From positions 186,001 through 250,000 of the forward strand of contig JARKRC010000056.1 in NCBI GenBank assembly GCA_029974595.1: a stretch of 64,000 nt of DNA. Direction: 5' to 3'. Numbering within the stretch: the stretch's first letter is position 1; the number at the start of each line of letters is the position of its first letter. Shown piece after piece: positions 42,413 to 50,976 of this stretch. Below the pieces are notes generated by a model. The model was not told the DNA's origin, did no database searches, and worked only from the letters and a program-made list of their open reading frames with translations. This stretch comes from Ereboglobus sp. GTDB lineage: Bacteria > Verrucomicrobiota > Verrucomicrobiia > Opitutales > Opitutaceae. A program made the translations under genes and the position numbers.

Positions 42413-45400
42413 TTACCAGTCCCAGCGGAGGGTGGCGTTGATATTGTGACGGTTTACGTTGCGGGTGAATTCAAAATCGTAGTAAAGGCCGAGCGTGGAG
42501 AGATCGCCGACCGCCATGCGCAAACCCAGGCCGGTGACGATGCCGCTGCGGTCGTAGCTGTCGCAATCGAGTTCGAAGGTGTCGCCGTAGGTGCGGCTGA
42601 AGGAGGCGGTGAGCTTTGGCTGGTTGTTGGTGAGGCTCGCGCGCCAGCCGAGCGAGACGTCGAGATATCCGGGGCGTTTCCAAGGCGTGGTGAGTTTTTG
42701 AGCGAGTTGCACGCTGGTGAAGGCTTCGAAGCGGCGGGCCTTGAAATCTTTCACGAAAAACGGACTTTTGCCGGTTTCCTCATGGTTGCTGTATACGGCG
42801 CCCAGATAGTGGAACGCGAACGAGGGACGGATGACAGCGTTGTTCCAAGCGTTCATCACGTAGCCGATCTCAATGGTGCCGCCATACACGTTGGCCCTGT
42901 AGGTGCCGATGTTATAGCCGATTTGCTCGAAGCGGCTCGTGTCGGCGGTGAGGATGCCGGCCATGAAGTCGGCGACGGCATAGACTGAGCTTTCCCAGCG
43001 TTTGCCGAGGTAGAGTCCGCCGTAGGGCAGGTTGCCCTCGGTGGAGGAGTCGTTGTCGGTTTTTATGTCGATGGTGTTATAGCCGAGGTAGAGTCCCCAG
43101 ATGTTGCCGGAGCCGAGTTCGCGGTCATAGCCGAGAACCATGCCGTGAGTCCTCTCGCGGAAGCCGATCTTGGTGCTGTCGCCCGAGTAATCAGCGAAGC
43201 TGCCGACGAGCTTGAGCCAGGCGCCGTTCTGTTTCTCGACGAGCGGGGTGAGGAAATTTTCGCTGATACGCGAATAGACGGCTTTCAGGGAGGCGGTCAT
43301 GGAGTCGTAGATGGTGGCGATGTCCTTGCCGGGGTTGGCGGCCATGTTGATGAGCGTGAGGCGGAGCTTGCCCTCGCGGTAATCGAGGAAGCCGGTGTTG
43401 TTCGGGCCGGGGTCGAAGAGGAAATTGTCGAGGCCGACAAACTCGGGCGTCTCGATGAGGACGCGCTCGCCGGTGAACGAGGTGCGAATCAGGATGGCGG
43501 TGTCGTTTTCAAAAATGGCGGGGCCTTCGAGCTTGATTGAGGAGACGACGGGGGTGAGGTGGTTGTAAACGAGCGTGTTGCCCTCGCGGACGGTCAGGCT
43601 TTGCGCGATCAGGCCCGCGGTGTTGAGCTGAAGCGTGCTGGAGCCGGAGATTTCCACCACGGAAGCCGGGCCGCCGAACACGCCGCCGGCGGTGAGCGTG
43701 ATGTCGGAGGCTCCGCGAATGTGGAGACGCGAGAGGTTGTTATCGCCGCCAAAGGCCATGGTGGAACTGACCACCTCAAGGCCGCCGCCGCCGATGATGG
43801 CGTTGTTCACGGTGTTTGCGTTGGCGAGCACCGTGCCGGAGGAGAAGCCGCGGTATTCGAGTGTCGAGCCCGGGCTGAGTGTCACGGGGCCGGCGCCGAT
43901 GTTGTTGTTGCGGGAGGTGGCGACGATGCGCGGGGCCGTGACGGTGAGGCCGCCGGTGAAACCGTTGTTGCCCGTGAGCGTGTAGGTGCCGCTGCCCGCG
44001 AGGGTGAGGCCCGAGGTGCCGCTGATGTTGCCCGTGACCGCCACGGTGCCGCCGGCGTTGGCGCTGATGAGGAAGCCGTTTGTGCCCATGTTGATTGCCT
44101 GGCCGAGGGCATAATTGGCGACGTCGATGTCGAGGGCTGCGCCGGTGCCGGTGACGGTGATGGCGGCGCTGTTGGCGCCGAGCGCGCCGGCGATGTCGAC
44201 ACCGAGCGTGCCGCCGGCGATGTCGGTCGAGGCATGCGCGTTGGCGGTTTTGAGAAGGAGTTTGCCGGGGCCTGCCTTGACGAGTTTGCCGCCGCCGGAG
44301 ATCGAGCCTGAGAGCGTGGTGTCGATGGTGTTCACCACGGTGAGCGTGGCGCCGCCGGTGTTGATGTTGGTGCCGACGGCGGAGGTGAGATTTCCCACGG
44401 TCTGGTTGTTACCGGCAAGCAGCAGTCCGGTGCCGGCGGCGATGTCAAGGGAGCTGGTTTGCCCGAAGACATTGGCGGCGGAAGCGCGCACGGTGCCGCT
44501 GGTGAGGGTGGTCGCGCCGGTGTAAGAACCTTCTTTGCCGAGCGTGATGACGCCGGTGCCGGAGATGTCCACGCCGCCGTCGCCGGTGAGCGCGGTGTTG
44601 AGCGTGGAGCTGGTCGCGTCGCGGTTGTCGAGGGTGAGGATTTTTCCGTCATTGATCCTGATTTCGGAGAGGCCGTAGCCGACGTAGATGCCGTCGGCGC
44701 GCGCGGCGGCTCCGTAGGAGAAAATCGCGGTGGCGACGCTGCCGGTGGTCGCGGTGGTGGAGCCGCTTTGCGTGATGGCGCCGGTGGCGGTGGGAAGCGC
44801 GGCTCCGTCGAGCGTGGTGAGCTGCAGGTCGCCCGAGCCGGTCACGGAGCCGGCGACGAGCACGAGCACGGTGGCGCCGTAGTTACTTTGGTCGAAGATA
44901 CTCAGGTCGGGCGGAATGGCGGGATTGAGTTGCTCGCCTGCGCTGGTGGTCAGACCTGTGGGGTCGATGCCGATGGTCGAGGTGCCGGTGGCGATTTCGA
45001 GTGTGCTGACGGTGAGGGCCGGCGCGGTGGCGGCGGGGATGAGGTTGATGCGTCCGCCGGCGAGGGTGAGGCCGTTGATGGCGGTGATGGCAGCGGTTTT
45101 GTTTACGATGGCGTCGGAGCCGATGGTGAGGTTTGAGGTGGGCGAGGCGAGCCCGGCGGCGGCGTTGGCATCGAGGGTGAGCGTGCCGCGGTCAATGCGC
45201 AGCGTGCCGGTGAAGGCGCTGACCGTGGATGCGGTGGCGAAGCTGAGGGTGTCGGTGTTTTTGCCGAGGCTGATGGCGAGGGCGCCGCTGCCGGTGAGGG
45301 AGCGCGCGAACGAGAGCGCGCCGCTTGCGGCGTCCGGCTCCGCCAGGTATTCGAGCGTGGCTCCGGTGGCGATGTCGATCGCGCCCGCGCCCGAGGCGGA

Positions 45401-48400
45401 GAAGCCGCCGCCGATGGCGGCGGGCGAAGTGGCGACGAGGCGGCCTTGCGCGATGGCGAGGCTGCCCGCGAGGGCCGGGTTGGAGCCGGTGAGCGCGAGC
45501 GTGCCGGAGCCGGTTTTTGTGAAGGGGGCGGAGCCCGTGATGTTGCCGGAGAGCGTGCCGGTGGCGGCGGTCATGTCGATGAGCAGGCCGTCGGTGGCGA
45601 CGATGGTTTGCGTGATGTCGATGTTGGCGGCGAGGAGTTGCAGCGAGGCGGCGTTGAGCAAGAGTGTCTTGTCCGGGGCGCCGAGGGCGGAGTGGTTGCC
45701 GATGCCGAGCGTGCCGCCGGAGAGAAGGATGTTGCCGGCGAAATCGTTGCTGCCGCTCAGCGTGAGGGCGCCGGGGCCGTTGATGGCGAGCGCGCACGCG
45801 CCTGTGAGCGCGCCCGAGAGCGTGGCGGAGTTGCCTAGCGTGTCGAAAGTGAGCGTGCCGCCGGCGCCGGCGAAAGCGATGTCGTTGACGAGAACGAGGC
45901 CGTCGATGCCCGCGCCGATGCGGGCGGCGGCGGCGTTGACAGTGATGGCGGTGGTGCCGCTGGCACCGGCGCTGGCGAAGATGATGGCGCCGCCGTCGAG
46001 GTCGATGCCACCCTTGAAGTCGTTGGCCTCGGTATTGGCGAGGGTGAGCGTGCCCGAGCCGTTTTTAATGAGCTTGCCGGTGGCGCCGGTGAGATTGGCC
46101 GAGCCGCTCGCGGTGACGACGCTGTCCGCGTCGCCCACGATGCCGCCACCGGTGAAACTGTGGTTTGCGGAGCCGGTGACAATCATGTCGGACATGATCG
46201 TGAGCGGGGCGGAGAGGTTGATGGCGTGCGTGGCGGCGGGCGAGGAGTCGTCGAAGGTGATGCGGTCGCCGGTGGCGAAGGTGGTGACGTTGTTGGAGCC
46301 GGCCCAGTTGGACGCATCCATGTCCCAGAGTGTCGGGGTGGCAGCGGCGGTTCCGGTCCAGCGCATTGAGCGCGAGATGTCGACAAAGACGTCGACGAGG
46401 AGGTCATTTCCTTGGCTGAAGAGCGTGATGAACTGGCGGGTGCCGCCTTGAGCTCTGCCGGCGACGGTGATGCTGGCGGCGGCGAGGCCGGCACGGTCGC
46501 CGGCAGTGATGGTGGCGATGGTGAAGGTGCCTGTCTTGAATGTGTTGAAGTCAATCGTGTTCGTGCCGGCAAGCGTCGCGAGGTTTCCGATGACGAGTTT
46601 GTCGCTGGCGTTGTCGTCGAAGATGCTGAACTTCAGGGTGACTCCCTGGAGCGTGAGCGAGTTGATGTTGAGCGTCTGCCCGGTGGTCGCTCCGGGCACG
46701 CCGCCGGGCGCGAGGATCGAGCCGGCTTGCGCGACGACGGAGCCGGTGTAGTCGCCAGTGCCGCCAATCGTCGCGCCGGAGGCCACGGTGATGGCGCCGC
46801 CGAGTTTCGCGGCGGGGCTGGCGAGGCGGAGCGCGCCGGTGTCGACGCGGATATCCGCAGCCGGGGCGAATGCGGAGTAGTCGGCGGCGATTTGCAGCGC
46901 GCCCGTGCCGGTTTTTATGAGCGAGGCGGTGGAGGCGAAGCCGGAAAAGTCGCCGGCGAGCGTGACCGTGGCGCCGTCGGTTGCGAATGTGAGTGTCTTG
47001 CCCACGGCGAGCGTGAGTTTGTCGGCGAAGGTCATGTCAGCGGTGTTGGTGGCGCGGAGCGTGACGTCGCCGGTCATGCGGATGTCATTTGCGCCGGAGC
47101 CGAGGGCGGCGGCGCTGGAGAAGGCGATTTCGCCGGCGTTGAACTCGACGATGCCGAAGCTGTTTGCGGCAGTGGTGGCGCTGGTCGCGTTTTGGAGGGT
47201 GAGCGCGCCCGTGCCGTCCTTGACGAGTTTGCCGGTGGCGCCGGTGAAGCCGGATTGCGCGGAGGCGGCGTTGATGGTGAGCGCGCCTCCGTCGAAGGTG
47301 TAATTGCCAGCGCCCGAAACGCCCATGCCGGAAACGGTTACGCCTTCGGGAGCGACGTTGATGGTGCGGTTGGCGGGCGTGGCGGCGTCGGCGATGCTGT
47401 CGAAGGCAACGAAATCGCCGGTGCGGAAAAACCGTTCCGGGTTCGCAAGGCCGTCCGTCCAGTTGGGGGATTGGATGTTGACGTTTGTCCAGAGCGCAGA
47501 GTCGGCGCCTGTCCATGCGACGGAAAGGTTGGCGAAGGTGGACTGGAGCATGATGTTGTTGCCGGAGAGGGAGAGGGAGGCGGTGTTGCGGGCGGTGAGG
47601 TTGCCGCCGTTGATGGTGAAGTTGAAATTGGAGAGACCGCCAGTGAGCGAGGCCGCGCTGATGAGCGTGTAGGTGCCGTTGCCAAGGCCGGTGAGGTCGA
47701 GGATGTTGACGCCCGTGGCGATGAGTTTGTCGGCGATGAGCTGGTCGTGGGTGGAGGGGTCGGCTCCAGTGGAGCCGTAGAGGTCGAATTTCAGGGTCGC
47801 GCCGCCCGCGAGGTTGAGCGTGTTGTCGCCGGTGCGCGTGAAGGCGAGACGCTGGCCGGAGGGCGCGCCATCCACGCCGACTTGCAGGTAGGCGCCGTTT
47901 GCAAGGTTGACGGTAGTGGCGAGCACGGCGTTGCTCTGATCAAATGTCTGCAAGGTGCCGGAGCCGCCGAAGGTCGCGCCGGTGGCCACGGTGACGATAC
48001 CGCCGAGTTTTGCGCTGTCGTTGCCCAGCAGCAGGCGCCCGGCACTCACGACGAAGGTGCCGGAGTAGTAGGAGTTGTCGGCGTTGAGTATCATGGTGCC
48101 AGGCCCTTCCTTGAACATGCGCGCGGTGTTTACGCCGCTGGCGATGGAGTCGTAGGCCTTGTTGGTGGCGCTGGCGTCGCCGATGGTGAGCGTCACGCCA
48201 TCGGCGATGTTGAACCGGGTCAGGCTGGCCTGGCTGGAGTAGCTGAAGCCGCCAAAGCTGGCCTTGGCATAGGTATCGCTACGCGGGGCGTTATTGCGCA
48301 CCTCGTTCGCGGAGACGCCATTGTTGACGGACATGTAGCCTGCGCTGTTGCCTGTGATGTTGTAGTTGGTGACGCCGTTCGACCCTGTGTAGGTGAACAC

Positions 48401-49285
48401 CACCCCTGTGTTGCTGGGGCTGTCCTGCCAGATGACACCGCCCTGGTTGCCCGACCAGTTGTCGATGAATGTGCAATCGGTGAAATACATGGTGTAATTG
48501 CCGCTGTTGTTCGTCCTGCTCTTCGTGACGCCGCCTCTCTGGGCCGCGCGATTTTGCTCGAAGAGGACATTGGTGATTTCGAGCCTCATGCCGGTGGTGT
48601 TATCCGACATGCCGATGACGCCGATATTGCCGGAGGTCGCGTAATTGCCAAAGAAGGTGCCGCCGTTCATGACAAACACGCCCAAGTTGTGCACCACGGC
48701 ACCGCCGGCGGTATTTGCGCCCGCCGAGTAGTTGTTCGCAAAGAGACCGTTGGTTATATAAACGTGGGAATATATGTTCAGGGTGTAAATCGCAGCCCCC
48801 CAACTGGCGCCTGCCGTCGAGATATAATTGTTCAAAAAGGAGACATTCTCAAGTTCGACGAACACGGGCGCGTTTGCGAGGCCCTGCACGGAAAGCGCGC
48901 CGCCCATGGTGACGCCCGTGCTGGCGGGCGTGCAGTCCTGGAACACCGTCCAGCCCGAGCCGCCTGGGGTCGAGGGGCCGATGCGGAACCATGTGGTGTT
49001 GCTCGCCACGGTGTTTACAATCTGCCACATGCCGCCCCGGTCGTTCAGGATGGAGCCGTCCGGCTTGAAAGTCAGCGTGACGCCGTTCTCGATCTCATAG
49101 CTTCTGGTGCCTGACAAATTGACGACTTGGAATGGGAGCGGGCCTGGGTTTAGGACCGTGGTGTCCGATGTTATTATTGTGGTTTGGGCGGACAGCGCCG
49201 AGAGCAATGATATTGCCGCGGCGATCACGCCGGTTTTCGAGAAATGCCTCGAGGCGCGCGCATTGGGGATTGTTTGCGTTTTCAT
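42413..49285 (-). CDS. Giant autotransporter adhesin with Pmp-like and autotransporter-associated beta-strand repeats
   Basis: A 2290-residue type V secretion protein. It has a signal peptide (residues ~1-33) and then an N-terminal region with FxxN and GGA(V/I)-type motifs (FLNN 150, FANN 182, FFGN 211, FEQN 242, FIDN 273; GGAL 128, GGAV 194, GGVI 282) resembling chlamydial polymorphic membrane protein repeats. A long right-handed beta-helix passenger follows, built from autotransporter-associated repeats (TGKLVKDGTGALTL-like units, about ten visible). The C-terminal ~270 residues are a 12-strand autotransporter barrel (GLYLGYNTIDI..., YGGLYLGKRWESSVY) ending in WDW, as outer-membrane beta-barrels require. 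The passenger has no protease triad, so adhesion to substrate or host is the likely role. It is cotranscribed with the GH106 gene. Confidence 0.87.
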   Translation of the reverse strand: MKTQTIPNARASRHFSKTGVIAAAISLLSALSAQTTIITSDTTVLNPGPLPFQVVNLSGTRSYEIENGVTLTFKPDGSILNDRGGMWQIVNTVASNTTWFRIGPSTPGGSGWTVFQDCTPASTGVTMGGALSVQGLANAPVFVELENVSFLNNYISTAGASWGAAIYTLNIYSHVYITNGLFANNYSAGANTAGGAVVHNLGVFVMNGGTFFGNYATSGNIGVIGMSDNTTGMRLEITNVLFEQNRAAQRGGVTKSRTNNSGNYTMYFTDCTFIDNWSGNQGGVIWQDSPSNTGVVFTYTGSNGVTNYNITGNSAGYMSVNNGVSANEVRNNAPRSDTYAKASFGGFSYSSQASLTRFNIADGVTLTIGDASATNKAYDSIASGVNTARMFKEGPGTMILNADNSYYSGTFVVSAGRLLLGNDSAKLGGIVTVATGATFGGSGTLQTFDQSNAVLATTVNLANGAYLQVGVDGAPSGQRLAFTRTGDNTLNLAGGATLKFDLYGSTGADPSTHDQLIADKLIATGVNILDLTGLGNGTYTLISAASLTGGLSNFNFTINGGNLTARNTASLSLSGNNIMLQSTFANLSVAWTGADSALWTNVNIQSPNWTDGLANPERFFRTGDFVAFDSIADAATPANRTINVAPEGVTVSGMGVSGAGNYTFDGGALTINAASAQSGFTGATGKLVKDGTGALTLQNATSATTAANSFGIVEFNAGEIAFSSAAALGSGANDIRMTGDVTLRATNTADMTFADKLTLAVGKTLTFATDGATVTLAGDFSGFASTASLIKTGTGALQIAADYSAFAPAADIRVDTGALRLASPAAKLGGAITVASGATIGGTGDYTGSVVAQAGSILAPGGVPGATTGQTLNINSLTLQGVTLKFSIFDDNASDKLVIGNLATLAGTNTIDFNTFKTGTFTIATITAGDRAGLAAASITVAGRAQGGTRQFITLFSQGNDLLVDVFVDISRSMRWTGTAAATPTLWDMDASNWAGSNNVTTFATGDRITFDDSSPAATHAINLSAPLTIMSDMIVTGSANHSFTGGGIVGDADSVVTASGSANLTGATGKLIKNGSGTLTLANTEANDFKGGIDLDGGAIIFASAGASGTTAITVNAAAARIGAGIDGLVLVNDIAFAGAGGTLTFDTLGNSATLSGALTGACALAINGPGALTLSGSNDFAGNILLSGGTLGIGNHSALGAPDKTLLLNAASLQLLAANIDITQTIVATDGLLIDMTAATGTLSGNITGSAPFTKTGSGTLALTGSNPALAGSLAIAQGRLVATSPAAIGGGFSASGAGAIDIATGATLEYLAEPDAASGALSFARSLTGSGALAISLGKNTDTLSFATASTVSAFTGTLRIDRGTLTLDANAAAGLASPTSNLTIGSDAIVNKTAAITAINGLTLAGGRINLIPAATAPALTVSTLEIATGTSTIGIDPTGLTTSAGEQLNPAIPPDLSIFDQSNYGATVLVLVAGSVTGSGDLQLTTLDGAALPTATGAITQSGSTTATTGSVATAIFSYGAAARADGIYVGYGLSEIRINDGKILTLDNRDATSSTLNTALTGDGGVDISGTGVITLGKEGSYTGATTLTSGTVRASAANVFGQTSSLDIAAGTGLLLAGNNQTVGNLTSAVGTNINTGGATLTVVNTIDTTLSGSISGGGKLVKAGPGKLLLKTANAHASTDIAGGTLGVDIAGALGANSAAITVTGTGAALDIDVANYALGQAINMGTNGFLISANAGGTVAVTGNISGTSGLTLAGSGTYTLTGNNGFTGGLTVTAPRIVATSRNNNIGAGPVTLSPGSTLEYRGFSSGTVLANANTVNNAIIGGGGLEVVSSTMAFGGDNNLSRLHIRGASDITLTAGGVFGGPASVVEISGSSTLQLNTAGLIAQSLTVREGNTLVYNHLTPVVSSIKLEGPAIFENDTAILIRTSFTGERVLIETPEFVGLDNFLFDPGPNNTGFLDYREGKLRLTLINMAANPGKDIATIYDSMTASLKAVYSRISENFLTPLVEKQNGAWLKLVGSFADYSGDSTKIGFRERTHGMVLGYDRELGSGNIWGLYLGYNTIDIKTDNDSSTEGNLPYGGLYLGKRWESSVYAVADFMAGILTADTSRFEQIGYNIGTYRANVYGGTIEIGYVMNAWNNAVIRPSFAFHYLGAVYSNHEETGKSPFFVKDFKARRFEAFTSVQLAQKLTTPWKRPGYLDVSLGWRASLTNNQPKLTASFSRTYGDTFELDCDSYDRSGIVTGLGLRMAVGDLSTLGLYYDFEFTRNVNRHNINATLRWDW

Positions 49286-49330
49286 GGTGCTGGTGATATT
49301 AATAATGATTATATTGGTGGTATTTAGATT

Positions 49331-49401
49331 GATAAAACCGGCTGGGGTTGGATTGTTCGGGGTTTTAAATATTCATGCTCAATCGTCCCAACCCCAGCCG
49401 G
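49331..49401 (-). terminator. Terminator whose upstream arm is the sulfatase coding end
   Basis: A perfect 14-bp inverted repeat joins 49388-49401 with 49338-49351 and is followed on the minus strand by TTTTATC. The upstream arm lies inside the sulfatase gene and encodes part of its C-terminal PAGWGWDD. The stop codon (49379-49381) falls in the loop. It would end transcription before the autotransporter gene. Confidence 0.65.
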
Positions 49402-50947
49402 CCGGCGGCGACCCGGTCATGCCGGCCAGATGCATGAGTGACTCGCGTTGCGTAAATAATGATATTCCGCCGCCGGGATGCCACGGTTTTGGGCCGTTGC
49501 CTTTTTGCCGCAGGAAACGCGCGCCGGTTTCCTTATACCAAGCGTGCAGGCGCGCTTTCATCGCGGCGGTGCGCGCCGGCTCCTTGCCGGCGAGGTCGTT
49601 TTGCTCGCCGGGATCGTTGCGCAAATTGTATAAATGCGCGCGTCCGTTTTCGTGGCGCTCGATCAGTTTCCAGTCGCCCATGCGCACGGCGGCGCCGGGA
49701 AACCCGCCTTGGTTCGCATAATGGGGATAATGCCAGAAAAGCGCGTCGCGCGCCGGCGCCTTGCCGTGCTTGAGCAGCGGCGCGAGGTCGCACCCGTCAA
49801 TCGGGCGGTCCTTGGGCAGGGGCACGCCGGCGGCCGCGAATGCGGTGGGCAGCAAGTCGTTGCTAATCACAGGCACATCGCTGGTCGCGCCTGCTTTCGT
49901 GACGCCGGGCCAGCGGACTAAAAATGGCTCGCGGATGCCGCCTTCGTAGAGCCAGCCTTTGCCGCCGCGGAAGGGAAGGTTCGACGTGGGCGAGCCTTCC
50001 GCTGTGCTCAGGCCGCCGTTGTCGGAAGTGAAGATTACGATTGTATTTTTCGAGAGACCGAGGGCGTCGAGTTCGTCGAGTATGCGCCCGACGGCGGTGT
50101 CCATTGCCTCGACCATCGCGGCATAGATGACGTGGTTCTGGTGGATGCGCACTTTGCGCGGTTGCTTGCCTGGCCAGACCTGTTCCTCGGGGGCAAAATC
50201 CTTGTCGTCGTTGTTGTCGATGCCCAGGCGTTTCGCCTTTTGTTTGTATTTTTCGACCAACGCCTCGGGCGCCTGCAAGGGTGTGTGGACTTGATAAAAA
50301 CTATGATATAATAAAAACGGGCGTTTATTATTATTATTCGCCGCCGCCTTGCGCAACAAGGCAATGGATTCGCTTGCGAGGCGTTCCGTCAGGTATTCGC
50401 CGTCGGGGCCGTTCTTGAGGCGCGGATTTTTATACGGCGAAAACCAGCTTTGCGGGCGGCCCCACGAGTAGCCGGCGATGTTAACATCAAAGCCTTGGTG
50501 TTCGGGCCAGTATTTTTCATCCTCGCCGAGGTGCCACTTGCCCACAAAAAACGTCTGGTATCCGGCATCGCGCAGGCCCTCGGCGAGCGTGTATTCTTCA
50601 AGCGGCATGTAATGATTCATTTCCGCGGGGAGATAGGTGGCGCTCCTGCCTGCGCCAAACCAGTCCGTGGCGGCGACGCGCGTCGGGTAGCGGCCTGTCA
50701 TGAGGCTGAAGCGCGTAGGGCTGCAAACGGGGCACGCGGCATAGGCGTTGGTGAAACGCACGCCTTGGCGGGCGAGGCGGTCGAGATTCGGCGTTTCATA
50801 AAAGGTTTTCGCATTATAACAACCGAGGTCCATGATGCCGAGATCGTCGGCGACAATGACCACCATGTTTGGCGGTTGTTGCGCGGCGGCGGACAGCGGG
50901 AGCGCGACACTTGCGAATACTAACGCATGTTGAATGTTTTTATTCAT
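49379..50947 (-). CDS. Secreted type I sulfatase (S1 family, arylsulfatase-like)
   Basis: A 522-residue sulfatase with a signal peptide (residues 1-22, ending AAA|QQ). VADD (32-35) supplies metal ligands. C75-S-P-T-R79 is the canonical formylglycine motif followed by FSLMTGRYPTR. KWHLGE and FTSDNGG (with the preceding metal-site region) are the other conserved active-site segments. The order and loops fit arylsulfatase A-like/N-acetylgalactosamine-sulfatase-like enzymes. It would remove sulfate from the incoming glycan in the periplasm or outside. The start is 29 bases after the TonB receptor stop, so the two are cotranscribed. The last codons double as one arm of a terminator. Confidence 0.92.
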   Translation of the reverse strand: MNKNIQHALVFASVALPLSAAAQQPPNMVVIVADDLGIMDLGCYNAKTFYETPNLDRLARQGVRFTNAYAACPVCSPTRFSLMTGRYPTRVAATDWFGAGRSATYLPAEMNHYMPLEEYTLAEGLRDAGYQTFFVGKWHLGEDEKYWPEHQGFDVNIAGYSWGRPQSWFSPYKNPRLKNGPDGEYLTERLASESIALLRKAAANNNNKRPFLLYHSFYQVHTPLQAPEALVEKYKQKAKRLGIDNNDDKDFAPEEQVWPGKQPRKVRIHQNHVIYAAMVEAMDTAVGRILDELDALGLSKNTIVIFTSDNGGLSTAEGSPTSNLPFRGGKGWLYEGGIREPFLVRWPGVTKAGATSDVPVISNDLLPTAFAAAGVPLPKDRPIDGCDLAPLLKHGKAPARDALFWHYPHYANQGGFPGAAVRMGDWKLIERHENGRAHLYNLRNDPGEQNDLAGKEPARTAAMKARLHAWYKETGARFLRQKGNGPKPWHPGGGISLFTQRESLMHLAGMTGSPPAGWGWDD

Positions 50948-50976
50948 GTTTTTTTATCCAGCGGGGTTATGAAAAA

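Noticed and set aside
46412-49114. 900-codon open frame on the plus strand
   Set aside because: It is antisense to the autotransporter passenger. Its Gly/Ala/Val/Glu-rich composition mirrors the repeats and no domain is visible.
42413-49285. CRISPR array or tandem DNA repeat in the autotransporter gene
   Set aside because: The periodicity is at protein level with variable DNA; there are no identical repeats or spacers.
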